From assembly GCF_023273895.1 (NCBI RefSeq), contig NZ_CP096883.1, positions 1,860,001 to 1,924,000 of the forward strand: 64,000 nt of DNA. Reading direction: 5' to 3'. The translations under genes and the position numbers were made by a program. The notes below the pieces were generated by a model, which worked only from the letters and a program-made list of their open reading frames with translations, was not told the DNA's origin and ran no database searches. Source of the DNA: Sphingobacterium sp. PCS056 (GTDB lineage Bacteria; Bacteroidota; Bacteroidia; Sphingobacteriales; Sphingobacteriaceae). This document shows positions 1 through 8,698 of the stretch, piece by piece; positions within the stretch are counted from its first letter, which is position 1, and each line of letters opens with the position of its first letter.

Positions 1-1
1 T

Positions 2-817
2 TTGATCTTACTCGGCACTACCGTCATTTTTGGAGATATATTGAAAGCAGGTTTTTTAGGACTGATTCAAGCATTAGTCGTTGTGATATCGGTCTGGTAT
101 TTTGCTTTTTGGATTTGTAAAAAACTAAAAATTGATAAAGAAATGTCTTTGATGTTATCGAGTGCTGTATCCATTTGTGGTGTTTCAGCGGCTATTGCAA
201 CCTCTGGAGCAATTAAAGGAGATAGTAAAAAACTTTCCTATGTCATTTCACTTGTTTTGATCACTGCGATTCCGATGATGATTTTTATGCCTTATCTAGC
301 CGAGCTGATGGGACTATCACAGCAGGTGACCGGTGCATGGCTTGGGGGATCTATTGATACCTCAGGTGCTGTCGCAGCATCAGGTAGTCTAGTTGGAGAA
401 GAAGCTTTAAAAATAAGTACGATAGTAAAATTCTCCCAAAATGTTTTGCTAGGGATTGCTGCATTTGCCATTAGTATTTATTGGAGTTATTCCAAATCTG
501 TCGATGACGAAACCAAAAAAGAAAAACCAACATTGAAAATTATTTGGGAAAGATTCCCAAAGTTTGTGCTCGGTTTTATTTTCGCATCCCTGCTTTTTTC
601 CTTTTTAATCTCTCCCGAAACTAATGCCGAGATTAAAGGAAGTTTAAAATTTATTCAAGGACTTTGGTTTACACTAGCATTTACATCCATTGGATTAGAA
701 ACGAATTTCAAAGATCTCTTCCAGCAAGATAATAAAAAGCCCCTCTATGCATTTTTGATAGCGCAAACTTTTAATGTTATTGTTACGCTCATTATTGCAC
801 TCCTGTTATTTCAATAA
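2..817 (+). CDS. YeiH-type putative sulfate exporter family membrane protein (5' truncated by window edge)
   Basis: Predicted integral inner-membrane protein of the YeiH/YadS family (Cons_hypoth698, often named putative sulfate exporter). Only the C-terminal 271 residues are in the window; family members usually exceed 300 residues, so the gene starts upstream and the TTG at position 2 is unlikely to be the real start. What is seen: at least seven hydrophobic segments, the conserved stretch SICGVSAAIA at residues 57-66 of the visible part, and GAWLGGSIDTSGAVAA at 111-126, both typical of this family. The substrate is not established from sequence. A hairpin 40 nt downstream probably ends the transcript. 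Confidence 0.8.
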   Translation: MILLGTTVIFGDILKAGFLGLIQALVVVISVWYFAFWICKKLKIDKEMSLMLSSAVSICGVSAAIATSGAIKGDSKKLSYVISLVLITAIPMMIFMPYLAELMGLSQQVTGAWLGGSIDTSGAVAASGSLVGEEALKISTIVKFSQNVLLGIAAFAISIYWSYSKSVDDETKKEKPTLKIIWERFPKFVLGFIFASLLFSFLISPETNAEIKGSLKFIQGLWFTLAFTSIGLETNFKDLFQQDNKKPLYAFLIAQTFNVIVTLIIALLLFQ

Positions 818-1152
818 GGCAGATTGAAAAATAGTTTTTAAGATTTATAAAGAAAAAGGAGAACCGACATTCAAGTTATCCTTTTCTATACCTTTAAATC
901 ATGTCAACTTATTCACCGTCTTATTGAATTTCTTTACTAAAACATGTAATGACAAGCGAAATAAGACGAATTGTTCAAAAATAAAGATGAATATATTGTT
1001 GATGGCTCACCGATATATCAATTCAGAATTATTTATTTTTTAAATTATGATATTTTGTAGTCCAGTTAGACAATATAATTTGGAATGTTTTCTTAATTTT
1101 TTATGGAATTCAGTATCTTCAAGCATCAATTTATCAAAGTAATATCCCAAGT
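818..1152. other. 335-bp intergenic region
   Basis: Apart from the hairpin at 854-885 I see no gene, RNA or repeat here. It should carry the promoter of the downstream sigma factor gene; no clean TTG/TAnnTTTG pair was found. Confidence 0.5.
854..885 (+). terminator. Probable terminator of the YeiH-type gene
   Basis: An inverted repeat with an 11-bp stem (arms 854-864 and 875-885, one mismatch at 861/878) and a 10-nt loop lies 36 nt past the stop codon. The right arm contains TTTT but there is no long U tract, so termination is likely but not strong. Confidence 0.5.
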
Positions 1153-1689
1153 ATGAGTGAAAAGGAATTATTAATACAATATCGTATAACAGGAGATTTG
1201 GATCTTCTGGGAAAATTGTATGCTCCTTATATGTCATTATTGTATGGGGTATGTTTTAAGTATCTGCAAGATGTAGACAAAAGTCAAGATGCAGTTATGC
1301 AAATTTTTGAAGAGTTGATTCGAAAATTGCGTATTCATGAAGTTGATAATTTTAAAAGTTGGTTATACACCTTCTCAAAAAATTTCTGTTTAATGCAGTT
1401 ACGCAAAGGAAAAGGAACTCACTATGTTGACATCGATGAACAAGTTGCAATTGGCAATGATTATTTAGATGAATCAGATCCTAAAGAATGGAGTGAAAGT
1501 CAATTTGAAAAATTAGAAAGTTGCATGCTGACTTTAAAACCTGAACAGGAGCGTTGCATCCGTTTGTTTTACTTGGAACAAAAGTGTTATAAAGATATTG
1601 TCGCTTTGACGGGCCTCGACATGAATCAAGTGAAAAGCTATATTCAGAATGGAAAGCGAAATCTGAAAATTTGTATGGAGAATAAGTAA
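1153..1689 (+). CDS. ECF-family RNA polymerase sigma factor
   Basis: Alternative sigma factor of the extracytoplasmic function type, 178 residues, the normal size for ECF sigmas. Region 2 (about residues 20-75) has the expected helical content with the motif DKSQDAVMQIFEEL, where sigma binds core polymerase and the -10 element. Region 4 (about 120-175) carries a helix-turn-helix (KDIVALTGLDMNQVKSYIQNG) that would contact the -35 element. Start ATG at 1153. The next gene begins 1 nt after the stop codon, so the two are almost certainly co-transcribed; that partner spans the membrane and is the likely regulator. It is not next to a FecR/SusC pair, so it is not the usual iron or glycan transport ECF arrangement. 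Confidence 0.9.
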   Translation: MSEKELLIQYRITGDLDLLGKLYAPYMSLLYGVCFKYLQDVDKSQDAVMQIFEELIRKLRIHEVDNFKSWLYTFSKNFCLMQLRKGKGTHYVDIDEQVAIGNDYLDESDPKEWSESQFEKLESCMLTLKPEQERCIRLFYLEQKCYKDIVALTGLDMNQVKSYIQNGKRNLKICMENK

Positions 1690-1690
1690 A

Positions 1691-2395
1691 ATGGAAAATA
1701 ATTATCAATTATCCAGAATTCAGAACTACATCAGTGGTTTGATGAATAAAGAGGAAATGTTTCAATTAGAAAAAGAAGCATTAGAAGATCCTTTTTTGCA
1801 GGATGCCATTGAAGGTTATCGCATGCAAAAGGGAGTAGATGTGCGACAATTGAGTTTATTGCAGCAGAGACTAAACCGTCGCGTTGAACAAACTAAATCT
1901 ACACGCAATGCTCAGTTTTACACTTGGCAACGATTGGCTATTGGATCCGCTGCGGGCGTCATTTTTGTCGTATTGATCGCATTTATCTATTTTAGAAATT
2001 TTACTTCACCTAGCAGTCGTACGACTGAGGTCGAATTAATCAACCCAGAAAATAAGATTGCTATTGAACCGTTGTTAACTGGTGGAGATGCCTCTCCGAT
2101 AGGAGGATGGAATGCATTTGAACAGTACCTGCAAAAAAATACACAGGTAAAGGATCTGGGTGGAAAGATTGTAGTTCAATTTAGTGTTGATAAAAATGGA
2201 AAACTTACGAATTTTATTTTTGATGGACAGCCAAATGAAACTTTAAAGAAAGAAGTATTAAGGTTGATCGAGCAGGGGCCTAAATGGCAAGGTAATCAAG
2301 GGAAATTAATTATTCTTTTTCCTGCTGATGAGCATAATTTCAGTCAAGTCATAAAACCGCCACACTGCTTCGGTGTAAAAGAGGAAAGCAAGTAA
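1691..2395 (+). CDS. Single-pass membrane protein coupled to the ECF sigma factor, with a TonB-C-like periplasmic domain (putative anti-sigma factor)
   Basis: 234 residues. An acidic, helical cytoplasmic part (1-80) is followed by one transmembrane segment (about 82-101) and a periplasmic part. Residues 139-211 resemble the TonB C-terminal fold: GGWNAFEQYLQKN, then VVQFSVDKNGKL, then a helix ending in PKW. The gene starts 1 nt after the sigma stop codon, which points to an anti-sigma or signal-transducing role. No zinc-binding HxxxCxxC motif of classical zinc anti-sigma factors is present in the cytoplasmic part, and the proline-rich linker of real TonB proteins is absent, so it is not a standard energy transducer. 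The anti-sigma function is inferred from position and topology only. Confidence 0.65.
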   Translation: MENNYQLSRIQNYISGLMNKEEMFQLEKEALEDPFLQDAIEGYRMQKGVDVRQLSLLQQRLNRRVEQTKSTRNAQFYTWQRLAIGSAAGVIFVVLIAFIYFRNFTSPSSRTTEVELINPENKIAIEPLLTGGDASPIGGWNAFEQYLQKNTQVKDLGGKIVVQFSVDKNGKLTNFIFDGQPNETLKKEVLRLIEQGPKWQGNQGKLIILFPADEHNFSQVIKPPHCFGVKEESK

Positions 2396-2421
2396 TATCG
2401 AAATTTTAACAAAGGTTGAAG

Positions 2422-2484
2422 AAGATAGTTTTTTATATCACGAAAAAGGAAAACATTTTTTTTAGGATATTAAAAAACTATCTT
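2422..2484. terminator. Convergent (bidirectional) terminator
   Basis: Perfect 14-bp inverted repeat: AAGATAGTTTTTTA at 2422-2435 and its complement at 2471-2484, followed on the plus strand by a T run. It lies between the sigma/anti-sigma unit and the convergent nitroreductase gene and can serve both. Confidence 0.65.
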
Positions 2485-2505
2485 TTTATTGTTGTACTAA
2501 CGGTT

Positions 2506-3072
2506 TTATTCTTCCCAACGTATTTTATCAGCAATAGGAGATCGAATAGGTTCTCTAGCTTCCGTTTCGTGGTGGCCTAAATAGAATAACCCAATGCATT
2601 TTTGATGTTCTTCCAACTTTAGGAAGTTTCCTAAATGATTGATGAGCCCCGGAGTTGCCCAATATCCACCTAAGCCCAAGGAATGTGCTGCTAGCCACAT
2701 ATTCTCAATAGCACAGGCCGTAGCAGCCAATTCTTCCCATTCAGGCACATCGCCAGTATAATTAACGATCAATGCAATAGCAACTTTTGATTGTGTAGCC
2801 TTCTCACCCATGGTGATTTCTGTTTTTTCCAAGTATTTTTCTGCGGGTGTGACCGCCTTATAAATACGCGAAAGTTCAGTGCCTAGACGAACAAGACCTT
2901 CGCCCTTGAAAATAGTAAAACGCCAAGGTTGCGTTCTTTTATGAGTAGGAGCAGCATTCGCCGCGTCTAAAATCGTTAAGATATCTTCTTTATTAACATC
3001 TTGATCCGTAAAATTAGCTTGAAAAACAGATCGTCGACTTTGTATTGCTTTTAAAACTTCATTTGATTGCAT
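2506..3072 (-). CDS. Nitroreductase family protein (YdjA-like)
   Basis: FMN-dependent NAD(P)H oxidoreductase of the nitroreductase superfamily, 188 residues, close in size to the minimal YdjA subgroup. Visible family marks are the N-terminal RRS motif (residues 13-15), which binds the FMN phosphate, PTHKRTQPWR at 42-51, and the glycine-rich GLGGYWATPG segment near residue 135. Such enzymes act as cytoplasmic homodimers on nitro compounds, quinones or flavins; the natural substrate cannot be read from the sequence. The gene is 45 nt upstream of the 5' boundary of no other minus gene in frame: peptidase T lies immediately upstream on the same strand with its stop 45 nt before this start, so co-transcription is possible. 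Confidence 0.85.
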   Translation of the reverse strand: MQSNEVLKAIQSRRSVFQANFTDQDVNKEDILTILDAANAAPTHKRTQPWRFTIFKGEGLVRLGTELSRIYKAVTPAEKYLEKTEITMGEKATQSKVAIALIVNYTGDVPEWEELAATACAIENMWLAAHSLGLGGYWATPGLINHLGNFLKLEEHQKCIGLFYLGHHETEAREPIRSPIADKIRWEE

Positions 3073-3117
3073 ATATATTATTTTCTTAAGCTTCTGATAT
3101 GAGTATCAAGTTAATTA

Positions 3118-4377
3118 TTATTTTTCTTCCCAAAGAGCGGCAACATGTAATATTGTTAAAACTGCTTTTTCCATATCTTGTTCCGACACCCACTCTTGTT
3201 TTCCATGAAACGCATGTCCACCTGCGAAAATATTAGGACATGGCAATCCCATAAAAGATAAGCGTGAACCATCAGTACCACCGCGTATGCTTCTGCGTTC
3301 TGCTCTCATACCCGCTCTCGTAATTGCCTCTATTCCAATTTCCATGATTTGAGGAAATTGATCCAAGATCTCTTTCATATTGCGGTATTGCTCCTTTATT
3401 TCAAAAGTATAGCTACAGTTTGGATATTGTTCAACTATATTTTTCGCGATAGATTCCAATTCCGCTTCATGTTTTTGTAAATTTGAGGTTTTGTGATCTC
3501 GAATGATAAAGTGGATTTCTGCTTTTTCAACTGTACCAGAGATATTTGTAGGATGCACAAATCCATCTTTCTTGTTGGTACTTTCTGGGGAAAGGCGATC
3601 TTGAGGCAAGGCAGCTATAACGGCACTTGCAATTTTTATAGCGCTTTGCATTTTGCCTTTAGCAAATCCTGGATGTACTGAGACGCCATGAATAGTCAAT
3701 ATTGCTCCATCTGCAGAAAATGTCTCATCTTCTATTGTACCTGCTTTCTCACCATCCATTGTATAAGCAAAATCTGCGGCTAATCGTTTCAAATCGGCTT
3801 TATCAACACCTCTTCCAATTTCTTCGTCAGGAGTAAATAAAATTTTGATATCACCATGCTTGATTTCGGGATGTTGCATCAATAACCGAGCAGCATCCAT
3901 GATTTCAGCAATTCCTGCTTTATCATCAGCACCTAATAAGGTTGTACCACTTGCCGTGATGATGTTATTGCCAATTTGATTAGCTAAATCAGGATGATCA
4001 GCATATTTGATTATGATGTTATTGTCATCTGGTAATACCAGATCCTGACCTTGGTAGTTTCGGTGAACTAAGGGTTTTACATCTTTCCCCGAAGAGTCCG
4101 GCGATGTGTCCATATGCGAACAGAAACATATCGTCGGTACTTTTTTATCTGTATTAGAAGGTATAGTTGCGTAGATATAACCATTATCATCCATTGCAGC
4201 ATCTACAATACCTAAAGCTAACAATTCTTCAACAAGCAATTTGCCTAGGTTTTTCTGCTTCGCTGTTGATGGACAAGTAGGTGAACTTGCATCTGATTGT
4301 GTATCTATTTGAACATAACGTTGAAATCTTTCAGATACTGAAAAATCGTTGATGTTGTTGATCTCGAAGTTACTCAT
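3118..4377 (-). CDS. pepT: Peptidase T (aminotripeptidase)
   Basis: Zinc aminopeptidase of family M20B that removes the N-terminal residue from tripeptides in the cytoplasm; 419 residues against about 408 for E. coli PepT. The di-zinc site is complete: CSHMDTS with His88 and Asp90, LGADDKAG with bridging Asp151, TPDEEIG with catalytic Glu185 and ligand Glu186, DGEKAGTIEDE, and the late histidine in FAGGHAFHGKQEW. The catalytic half is interrupted by the usual dimerisation lid (about 210-320). Start ATG at 4377. The downstream nitroreductase follows after 45 nt. Identification is firm. Confidence 0.95.
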   Translation of the reverse strand: MSNFEINNINDFSVSERFQRYVQIDTQSDASSPTCPSTAKQKNLGKLLVEELLALGIVDAAMDDNGYIYATIPSNTDKKVPTICFCSHMDTSPDSSGKDVKPLVHRNYQGQDLVLPDDNNIIIKYADHPDLANQIGNNIITASGTTLLGADDKAGIAEIMDAARLLMQHPEIKHGDIKILFTPDEEIGRGVDKADLKRLAADFAYTMDGEKAGTIEDETFSADGAILTIHGVSVHPGFAKGKMQSAIKIASAVIAALPQDRLSPESTNKKDGFVHPTNISGTVEKAEIHFIIRDHKTSNLQKHEAELESIAKNIVEQYPNCSYTFEIKEQYRNMKEILDQFPQIMEIGIEAITRAGMRAERRSIRGGTDGSRLSFMGLPCPNIFAGGHAFHGKQEWVSEQDMEKAVLTILHVAALWEEK

Positions 4378-4520
4378 ATACTTTTATTTCATTAATGTGA
4401 TCGTACTGTACAAAATTACAAAAAATGTAACCATTAGCGAATTTTGACTTTTATAGTTTAGCATTTGTTAAATCATAATTTATTTTGTAAATTTATAAAA
4501 CTTAAATTTTGATTTTCAGT

Positions 4521-4904
4521 ATGTTGCGTTTGTTAAGAGCAATGTTTCTTCTCCTCGTTATTGTGCAGTTATTTTTACTCTTGAGTATAGATGATTCCTA
4601 TCGGGAATTGGTCTATATTGGTCAATTGATTTACTTATTTATTCCCTTATGGGCATTTAGAACATCAAAAAACCGAAGATTTATGAAGAAATCCTTTCAG
4701 ATATATGTAATTTTTTGTGGGCTTTACAATGTTTTCTTTGCCTTGGTCTTAATGGCAAAACATGTGCAGATAACTCCCTACTTCGGAGCAAATTTGCTCA
4801 TAAAGTCTATCCTGCTAATGATTGGACTCGTCAGCATATATCAGTACAAAAATTGGTCTAGACTATTTTTTAGTTACATCAATCAAAGACATTTAAAAAT
4901 GTAA
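4521..4904 (+). CDS. Small integral membrane protein, unknown function
   Basis: 127 residues from ATG 4521 (an in-frame TTG at 4509 would add four residues, but ATG is preferred). Four hydrophobic segments are evident, separated by short basic loops such as TSKNRRFMKKS, giving a positive-inside pattern. No catalytic motif or known domain is recognised. It stands alone on the plus strand between divergent pepT and the convergent DUF4197 gene. Probably a real, lineage-restricted inner-membrane protein; function unknown. Confidence 0.6.
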   Translation: MLRLLRAMFLLLVIVQLFLLLSIDDSYRELVYIGQLIYLFIPLWAFRTSKNRRFMKKSFQIYVIFCGLYNVFFALVLMAKHVQITPYFGANLLIKSILLMIGLVSIYQYKNWSRLFFSYINQRHLKM

Positions 4905-4929
4905 GCAGAACGTAGTGTTCTGCTTCATC

Positions 4930-5733
4930 TTACTTTTGATTATCTGCCCAGCCAAATACTTTTGACAATAAATCTGTACTTCTAGATCCACCAATATTTT
5001 CTCTGATTTGCAGTTCTTGATCCGCTACTTTTACAAATAAGCCATCAATTGCTTTTTGTGTCACGTAACTCGTCAAATCAGTTTCTACTTTTTTCGAAAA
5101 TGGAAGGTTATTATAAGCACTAGTCAATTGATTCCAATATCCGGATACATTATTGGCGCCCATTGCTTTGTCGATAACCGGTGAAAATTTTGAAGTTAAT
5201 TCATTAGATGTATTCGTTTTGAAAAATGTTGTCGCCGCATTTTGATTGCCACTCAATAAGATGTTGTAAGCATCTGTTATGGTCATTTTTGATAGGGAAT
5301 TAGCAAAAACAGTACCCGCTTCACTTACAGCTGTTTCTGCAGCTCTATTCATGCTGCTTATAAATTGATCACACAAGGAACCCATACCGACTGCTCGCAG
5401 TGCTTTTTCAACTTTTTGTGCCTCCGATGGCATTAATATTCTAACAGCAGCATCACCCAAAAAACCATCCTTTGCAGACAAAATATTTACACTATTTTTC
5501 AAGCCCTTGCTCAATGCTTCTTTAACACCTAAAGTAGCTTCTTTTTTAGTAATATTTATTGGAGCATTTGCTGTAGTTGTTTTGGTAGTTGTACTATCTG
5601 TAGATTTTTTATTTTGATCAGTTATAGCACTTAGGCTTTTTTTTAATTTCGAAAGCCCCTTCGATTGTGCTTGAGAGTGAGTCGCAAATAATAACCCTGA
5701 GGCAATCAAGGCGTATGATAAGATATTCTTCAT
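4930..5733 (-). CDS. DUF4197 domain-containing secreted protein
   Basis: 267 residues with an N-terminal signal peptide (about 1-22, ending ATHSQAQ). A low-complexity Thr/Lys-rich linker (about 40-55) precedes a DUF4197 domain over the rest, recognisable by KDGFLGDAAVRILMP, MNRAAETAVSEA and the C-terminal KAIDGLFVKVADQE followed by TDLLSKVFG. Family members are periplasmic or outer-membrane-associated alpha-helical proteins of unknown role. It is a single gene, convergent with the small membrane protein gene upstream in the window; only 25 nt separate the two stop codons. Confidence 0.85.
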   Translation of the reverse strand: MKNILSYALIASGLLFATHSQAQSKGLSKLKKSLSAITDQNKKSTDSTTTKTTTANAPINITKKEATLGVKEALSKGLKNSVNILSAKDGFLGDAAVRILMPSEAQKVEKALRAVGMGSLCDQFISSMNRAAETAVSEAGTVFANSLSKMTITDAYNILLSGNQNAATTFFKTNTSNELTSKFSPVIDKAMGANNVSGYWNQLTSAYNNLPFSKKVETDLTSYVTQKAIDGLFVKVADQELQIRENIGGSRSTDLLSKVFGWADNQK

Positions 5734-5887
5734 GTCTATTTTTTTTGTAAACTTACAAATTAGAACCTGAAATGACTCAAACGTTTAATAAGGAGACTTA
5801 TTATTTATATTAACGCTTATCAATAGCAAGCTGGAATAAAACCAAATGTAACTTTAAAAGGAAAGGTAAGTAGCCACCAAAGTGTCA

Positions 5888-5917
5888 AATTGTGTCAGGT
5901 TTTAATCTGACACAATT
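5888..5917 (-). terminator. Terminator-like hairpin after the secreted EEP gene
   Basis: Perfect 11-bp inverted repeat AATTGTGTCAG (5888-5898) / complement (5907-5917) with an 8-nt loop, 8 nt beyond the stop codon of the minus-strand gene ending at 5926. Confidence 0.55.
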
Positions 5918-5925
5918 CAAATCAT

Positions 5926-6768
5926 TTATAATATCAGATCAATCGTCACAGGAAAGTGATCCGACGGAAATTTTCCTTGATAGGTATCCGTCAGTATAGC
6001 ATAGTCTAAAACCTTTATTTGAGGTACAACAAAGATATGGTCAATGCGTTCTTTAGGTTTGATGCTTTTACCCCAACCATTAAAAGACGAGCTAGGTTCG
6101 TAACGACGAGGGCTCACGGTATAGCTATCAACAACTGTTTTACTGTTTGCCAACGTGAAATAGGCTTCATTATGTTCATCAACATTAAAATCTCCGGTTA
6201 AGATCAGTGGCAGATTTCCTGCCAACTCTTTTGCTTTAGCCAAGATTAATTTAGCACTTTCTTTTCTCGCTTCTATACCTACATGGTCAAAGTGGGTATT
6301 CATAAAAATAAATGATTTTCCACTTTTTTTATCTTTCAAGACCACCCAAGTACAGATCCGTGGTAATGCGGCATCCCATCCTTTATTCGGTTGCTTAGTA
6401 TCAGTAGCTGACAACCAAAAGGTACCACTCTTCTTTGCTTCAAAGCGATTTTGATTATAAAATATAGAAGAGTGTTCTCCTTTTTCCGCACCATCGTCAC
6501 GACCAACACCCACAGATTTAAAATCCGGTAGACGATCCTGTAGGTCCTTTACTTGTTCTATAAATGCCTCCTGTATTCCAAAAATTTCAAACTGATGATA
6601 TTTGATCAGATTGGCAACAGCATCTTTACGCTCATCCCACATATTTCCGGTATCATGATCATTTTTCTGTCTGATATTATAGGTAGCTACACGCATTTGT
6701 TGTGCGATGGAATAGGATAAACCTGTAATTAAGATAAAGAATGTAAAAATAAGTTTTTTCATTAGCAT
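5926..6768 (-). CDS. Secreted endonuclease/exonuclease/phosphatase family protein
   Basis: 280 residues with a signal peptide (about 1-22, ending SYSIAQ), so exported. All core motifs of the EEP (DNase I-like) fold are present in order: ATYNIRQKN, GIQEAF (metal-binding Glu), NTHFDHVG (catalytic His), TGDFNVDE (Asp/Asn pair), RIDHIFV and SDHFPV (final Asp-His). Substrates in this superfamily range from nucleic acids to phosphoinositides and sphingomyelin, and cannot be fixed here. It sits downstream of the glycerophosphodiesterase gene on the same strand, with a hairpin between them, which suggests separate transcripts but a shared theme of exported phosphodiesterases. ATG 6762 (MKKL) is an alternative start. 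Confidence 0.85.
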   Translation of the reverse strand: MLMKKLIFTFFILITGLSYSIAQQMRVATYNIRQKNDHDTGNMWDERKDAVANLIKYHQFEIFGIQEAFIEQVKDLQDRLPDFKSVGVGRDDGAEKGEHSSIFYNQNRFEAKKSGTFWLSATDTKQPNKGWDAALPRICTWVVLKDKKSGKSFIFMNTHFDHVGIEARKESAKLILAKAKELAGNLPLILTGDFNVDEHNEAYFTLANSKTVVDSYTVSPRRYEPSSSFNGWGKSIKPKERIDHIFVVPQIKVLDYAILTDTYQGKFPSDHFPVTIDLIL

Positions 6769-6885
6769 ATAGTTTTATGTGTGTAAAGGTCAGGAGTATT
6801 TTTATAAACATTTACACGAAGGTTATTATTCAGAAGTTGCGGTCAAGGCATGATAATTAGCCTCAGTCCATTTTAAGCAATGAAT

Positions 6886-6930
6886 GGATCATAGTCAGAA
6901 TTCATTATTATAAGTTAATGACTATGATCC
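6886..6930 (-). terminator. Terminator-like hairpin after the glycerophosphodiesterase gene
   Basis: Perfect 12-bp arms GGATCATAGTCA (6886-6897) and complement (6919-6930), 21-nt loop, starting 10 nt past the stop codon at 6941. No strong U tract follows. Confidence 0.5.
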
Positions 6931-6940
6931 TTTATACATA

Positions 6941-7705
6941 TTACTTCAGTAAAGTCTTTAACAATTCAGGCTCGTTGGTCGTGATATAATCAATCTTTTG
7001 GTCAAGTAGTGATTTCATATCAGATTCCGCATTGACTGTCCAAGCGTTAGTGGTTAATTTCAATGCCTTTGCCTCTTGCAACCAAGTTGGATGTTTCGTG
7101 AACACACTCAGGTGATAGTCGATACCTGTCAGCCCATCTTTTTTGATTTGGTCAGGAGCAATATCGCCATTTAAATAGGATACTTTAGCTTTCGGATCCA
7201 ATTCATGAATCTTTTTACAGGCATCATAACTGAACGCAATATATTCTGTTACTTTTTCAGCTTTTAATTCTTTTACTAACGCAACAGCTTTTTCAGTAGC
7301 TTCCAGTGTACGCTCTAACCCTAATTTGTTTGTTTTTAATTCCAAGATTAATTTTAGTCCCTTAAGTTTTAAACCTGCCTTAATAAATTCTTCAAGCGTA
7401 GGGATTTTTTCACCATTCGGATGTGTTTTAGCTAATAAATCTTGATATGTGGATGTGGCTATATCAATTCCATAAAAATCGTTGTCATGATTGACCACGA
7501 GAATATTATCTTTTGTTAAGTGTACATCGTATTCAGATCCCCAAAGATTAAGCTCTTTAGCTGCCTTTAAAGAAGCGATCGAGTTCTCTGGTAGCTTAGT
7601 GTTTTTAAATGCTCCACGGTGAGCAATAATTTTTGTTTGTGCTGTTAATTCGGAAATTCCCATAACGGCCATAGCGGCAAGGATTACTAAAACTTTTTTT
7701 TTCAT
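6941..7705 (-). CDS. Glycerophosphodiester phosphodiesterase family protein (exported)
   Basis: 254 residues with an N-terminal signal peptide (about 1-22, ending SELTAQ). Family signature is clear: IAHRGAFKN with the catalytic His-Arg-Gly, LPENS, then GSEYDVHLTKDN carrying the metal-binding Glu/Asp, and VVNHDND with the second catalytic His. The domain covers the whole mature protein. It would hydrolyse glycerophosphodiesters to glycerol-3-phosphate and an alcohol in the periplasm. Lies upstream of the secreted EEP protein on the same strand. No transporter gene for the product is adjacent. Confidence 0.9.
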   Translation of the reverse strand: MKKKVLVILAAMAVMGISELTAQTKIIAHRGAFKNTKLPENSIASLKAAKELNLWGSEYDVHLTKDNILVVNHDNDFYGIDIATSTYQDLLAKTHPNGEKIPTLEEFIKAGLKLKGLKLILELKTNKLGLERTLEATEKAVALVKELKAEKVTEYIAFSYDACKKIHELDPKAKVSYLNGDIAPDQIKKDGLTGIDYHLSVFTKHPTWLQEAKALKLTTNAWTVNAESDMKSLLDQKIDYITTNEPELLKTLLK

Positions 7706-8050
7706 CAGATATATTACTTCGTGAGCCCGTAAGCTCGGTTTGTGACTTAAAAAGGAACGATCATGTGTCTTTTATTTATCTAGACCTTTAAGCGTGATTA
7801 GCTCATGATGGTTTCATGCTATAAATCATTTGGCTATTGCCATAATGTTAAATCATGCACCATTCATGACAGATTAAGCAGATTTTTAGTTTGAAATCTC
7901 TCCAGTTTCTGGTGAACACTCTTACTTTATAGATTTTTGAAAATTAAATTTAAACAAAAAAAATGGTACCTAGATAATGATCAATTCAATCATCTAAAGT
8001 ACCATTTTTTTATAATCTCCTAATTAAGGAAATATTAAGTTTTATGTATC
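7706..8050. other. 345-bp intergenic region
   Basis: Contains the terminator at 7957-8011 and presumably the promoter of the glycerophosphodiesterase gene. A short GAGC/GCTC stem near 7723 is too small to call. No gene seen. Confidence 0.5.
7957..8011 (-). terminator. Terminator of the THUMP methyltransferase-HD operon
   Basis: Long inverted repeat with perfect 13-bp outer arms (AAAAAAATGGTAC at 7957-7969 and complement at 7999-8011) and partly paired inner sequence. On the minus strand it ends in a run of seven T, 40 nt past the HD gene stop: a typical intrinsic terminator. Confidence 0.75.
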
Positions 8051-8698
8051 TTATCTTTTACCTTCCCACTCCGCGTAAAACTCATCTAAAAAAGAAAGCA
8101 TAAATGCATGTCTTTTTTCGGCAATTGCTTGAGCAGCTTTTGTATTCATTTTATCCTTTAGCAATAAAAGTTTCTCATGAAAATGATTGATTGTAGGTGC
8201 TTCAGAATGTTTGTAGCTTTCTTTATCCTGATATTCTTGAACAGCAATATTAGGGTTGTACATTTCTCTGTTTTTGTGTCCGCCATAATTAAACGCTCTG
8301 GCAACACCAATTGCACCGATTGCATCTAGGCGATCAGCATCTTGAACGATTTCAAGTTCCTTTGAGTGGAAAGCGATTTCTCCTAGACTTGCTTTAAATG
8401 ACATGTTTAAAATAATTTTTTGAACATGGTCAATAACCTCCTTATCTAGATCCAATGATGATAAAAATTCACCGGCAACACGCGGACCAATGGATTCATC
8501 TCCATCATGGAATTTACTATCCGCGATATCATGAAGTAGAGCAGCTAATTCACAAATTTGGTAATCCGCATCTTCCGTTTGAAGAATTAATTTTGTGTTG
8601 TTCCATACGCGTTGGATATGAGACCAATCATGACCAGATTCAGCAAATTTTAATCTGTCCTGTACAAATGCAACCGTACTTTCAATAATCTTATTCAT
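8051..8698 (-). CDS. HD domain-containing metal-dependent hydrolase (YedJ-like)
   Basis: 215 residues, cytoplasmic. The HD superfamily metal ligands are visible: HDWSH at 23-27, the HD doublet at 56-57 in ALLHDIAD, and a later Asp in QDADRLDAIGAIG. This pattern matches the small stand-alone HD phosphohydrolases such as E. coli YedJ; substrates are probably nucleotides or related phosphates but are undefined. The start codon overlaps the end of the THUMP methyltransferase gene by 8 nt, so translation is probably coupled. A strong terminator follows. Confidence 0.85.
   Translation of the reverse strand: MNKIIESTVAFVQDRLKFAESGHDWSHIQRVWNNTKLILQTEDADYQICELAALLHDIADSKFHDGDESIGPRVAGEFLSSLDLDKEVIDHVQKIILNMSFKASLGEIAFHSKELEIVQDADRLDAIGAIGVARAFNYGGHKNREMYNPNIAVQEYQDKESYKHSEAPTINHFHEKLLLLKDKMNTKAAQAIAEKRHAFMLSFLDEFYAEWEGKR

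Noticed and set aside
1040..1237. 65-codon minus-strand open frame over the sigma factor start
   Set aside because: It overlaps the sigma gene antisense, shows no domain and begins inside the coding sequence; a chance frame.
7720..7740. Short GAGC/GCTC stem in the 7.7 kb gap
   Set aside because: Only 4 bp; too weak to support an RNA or terminator.
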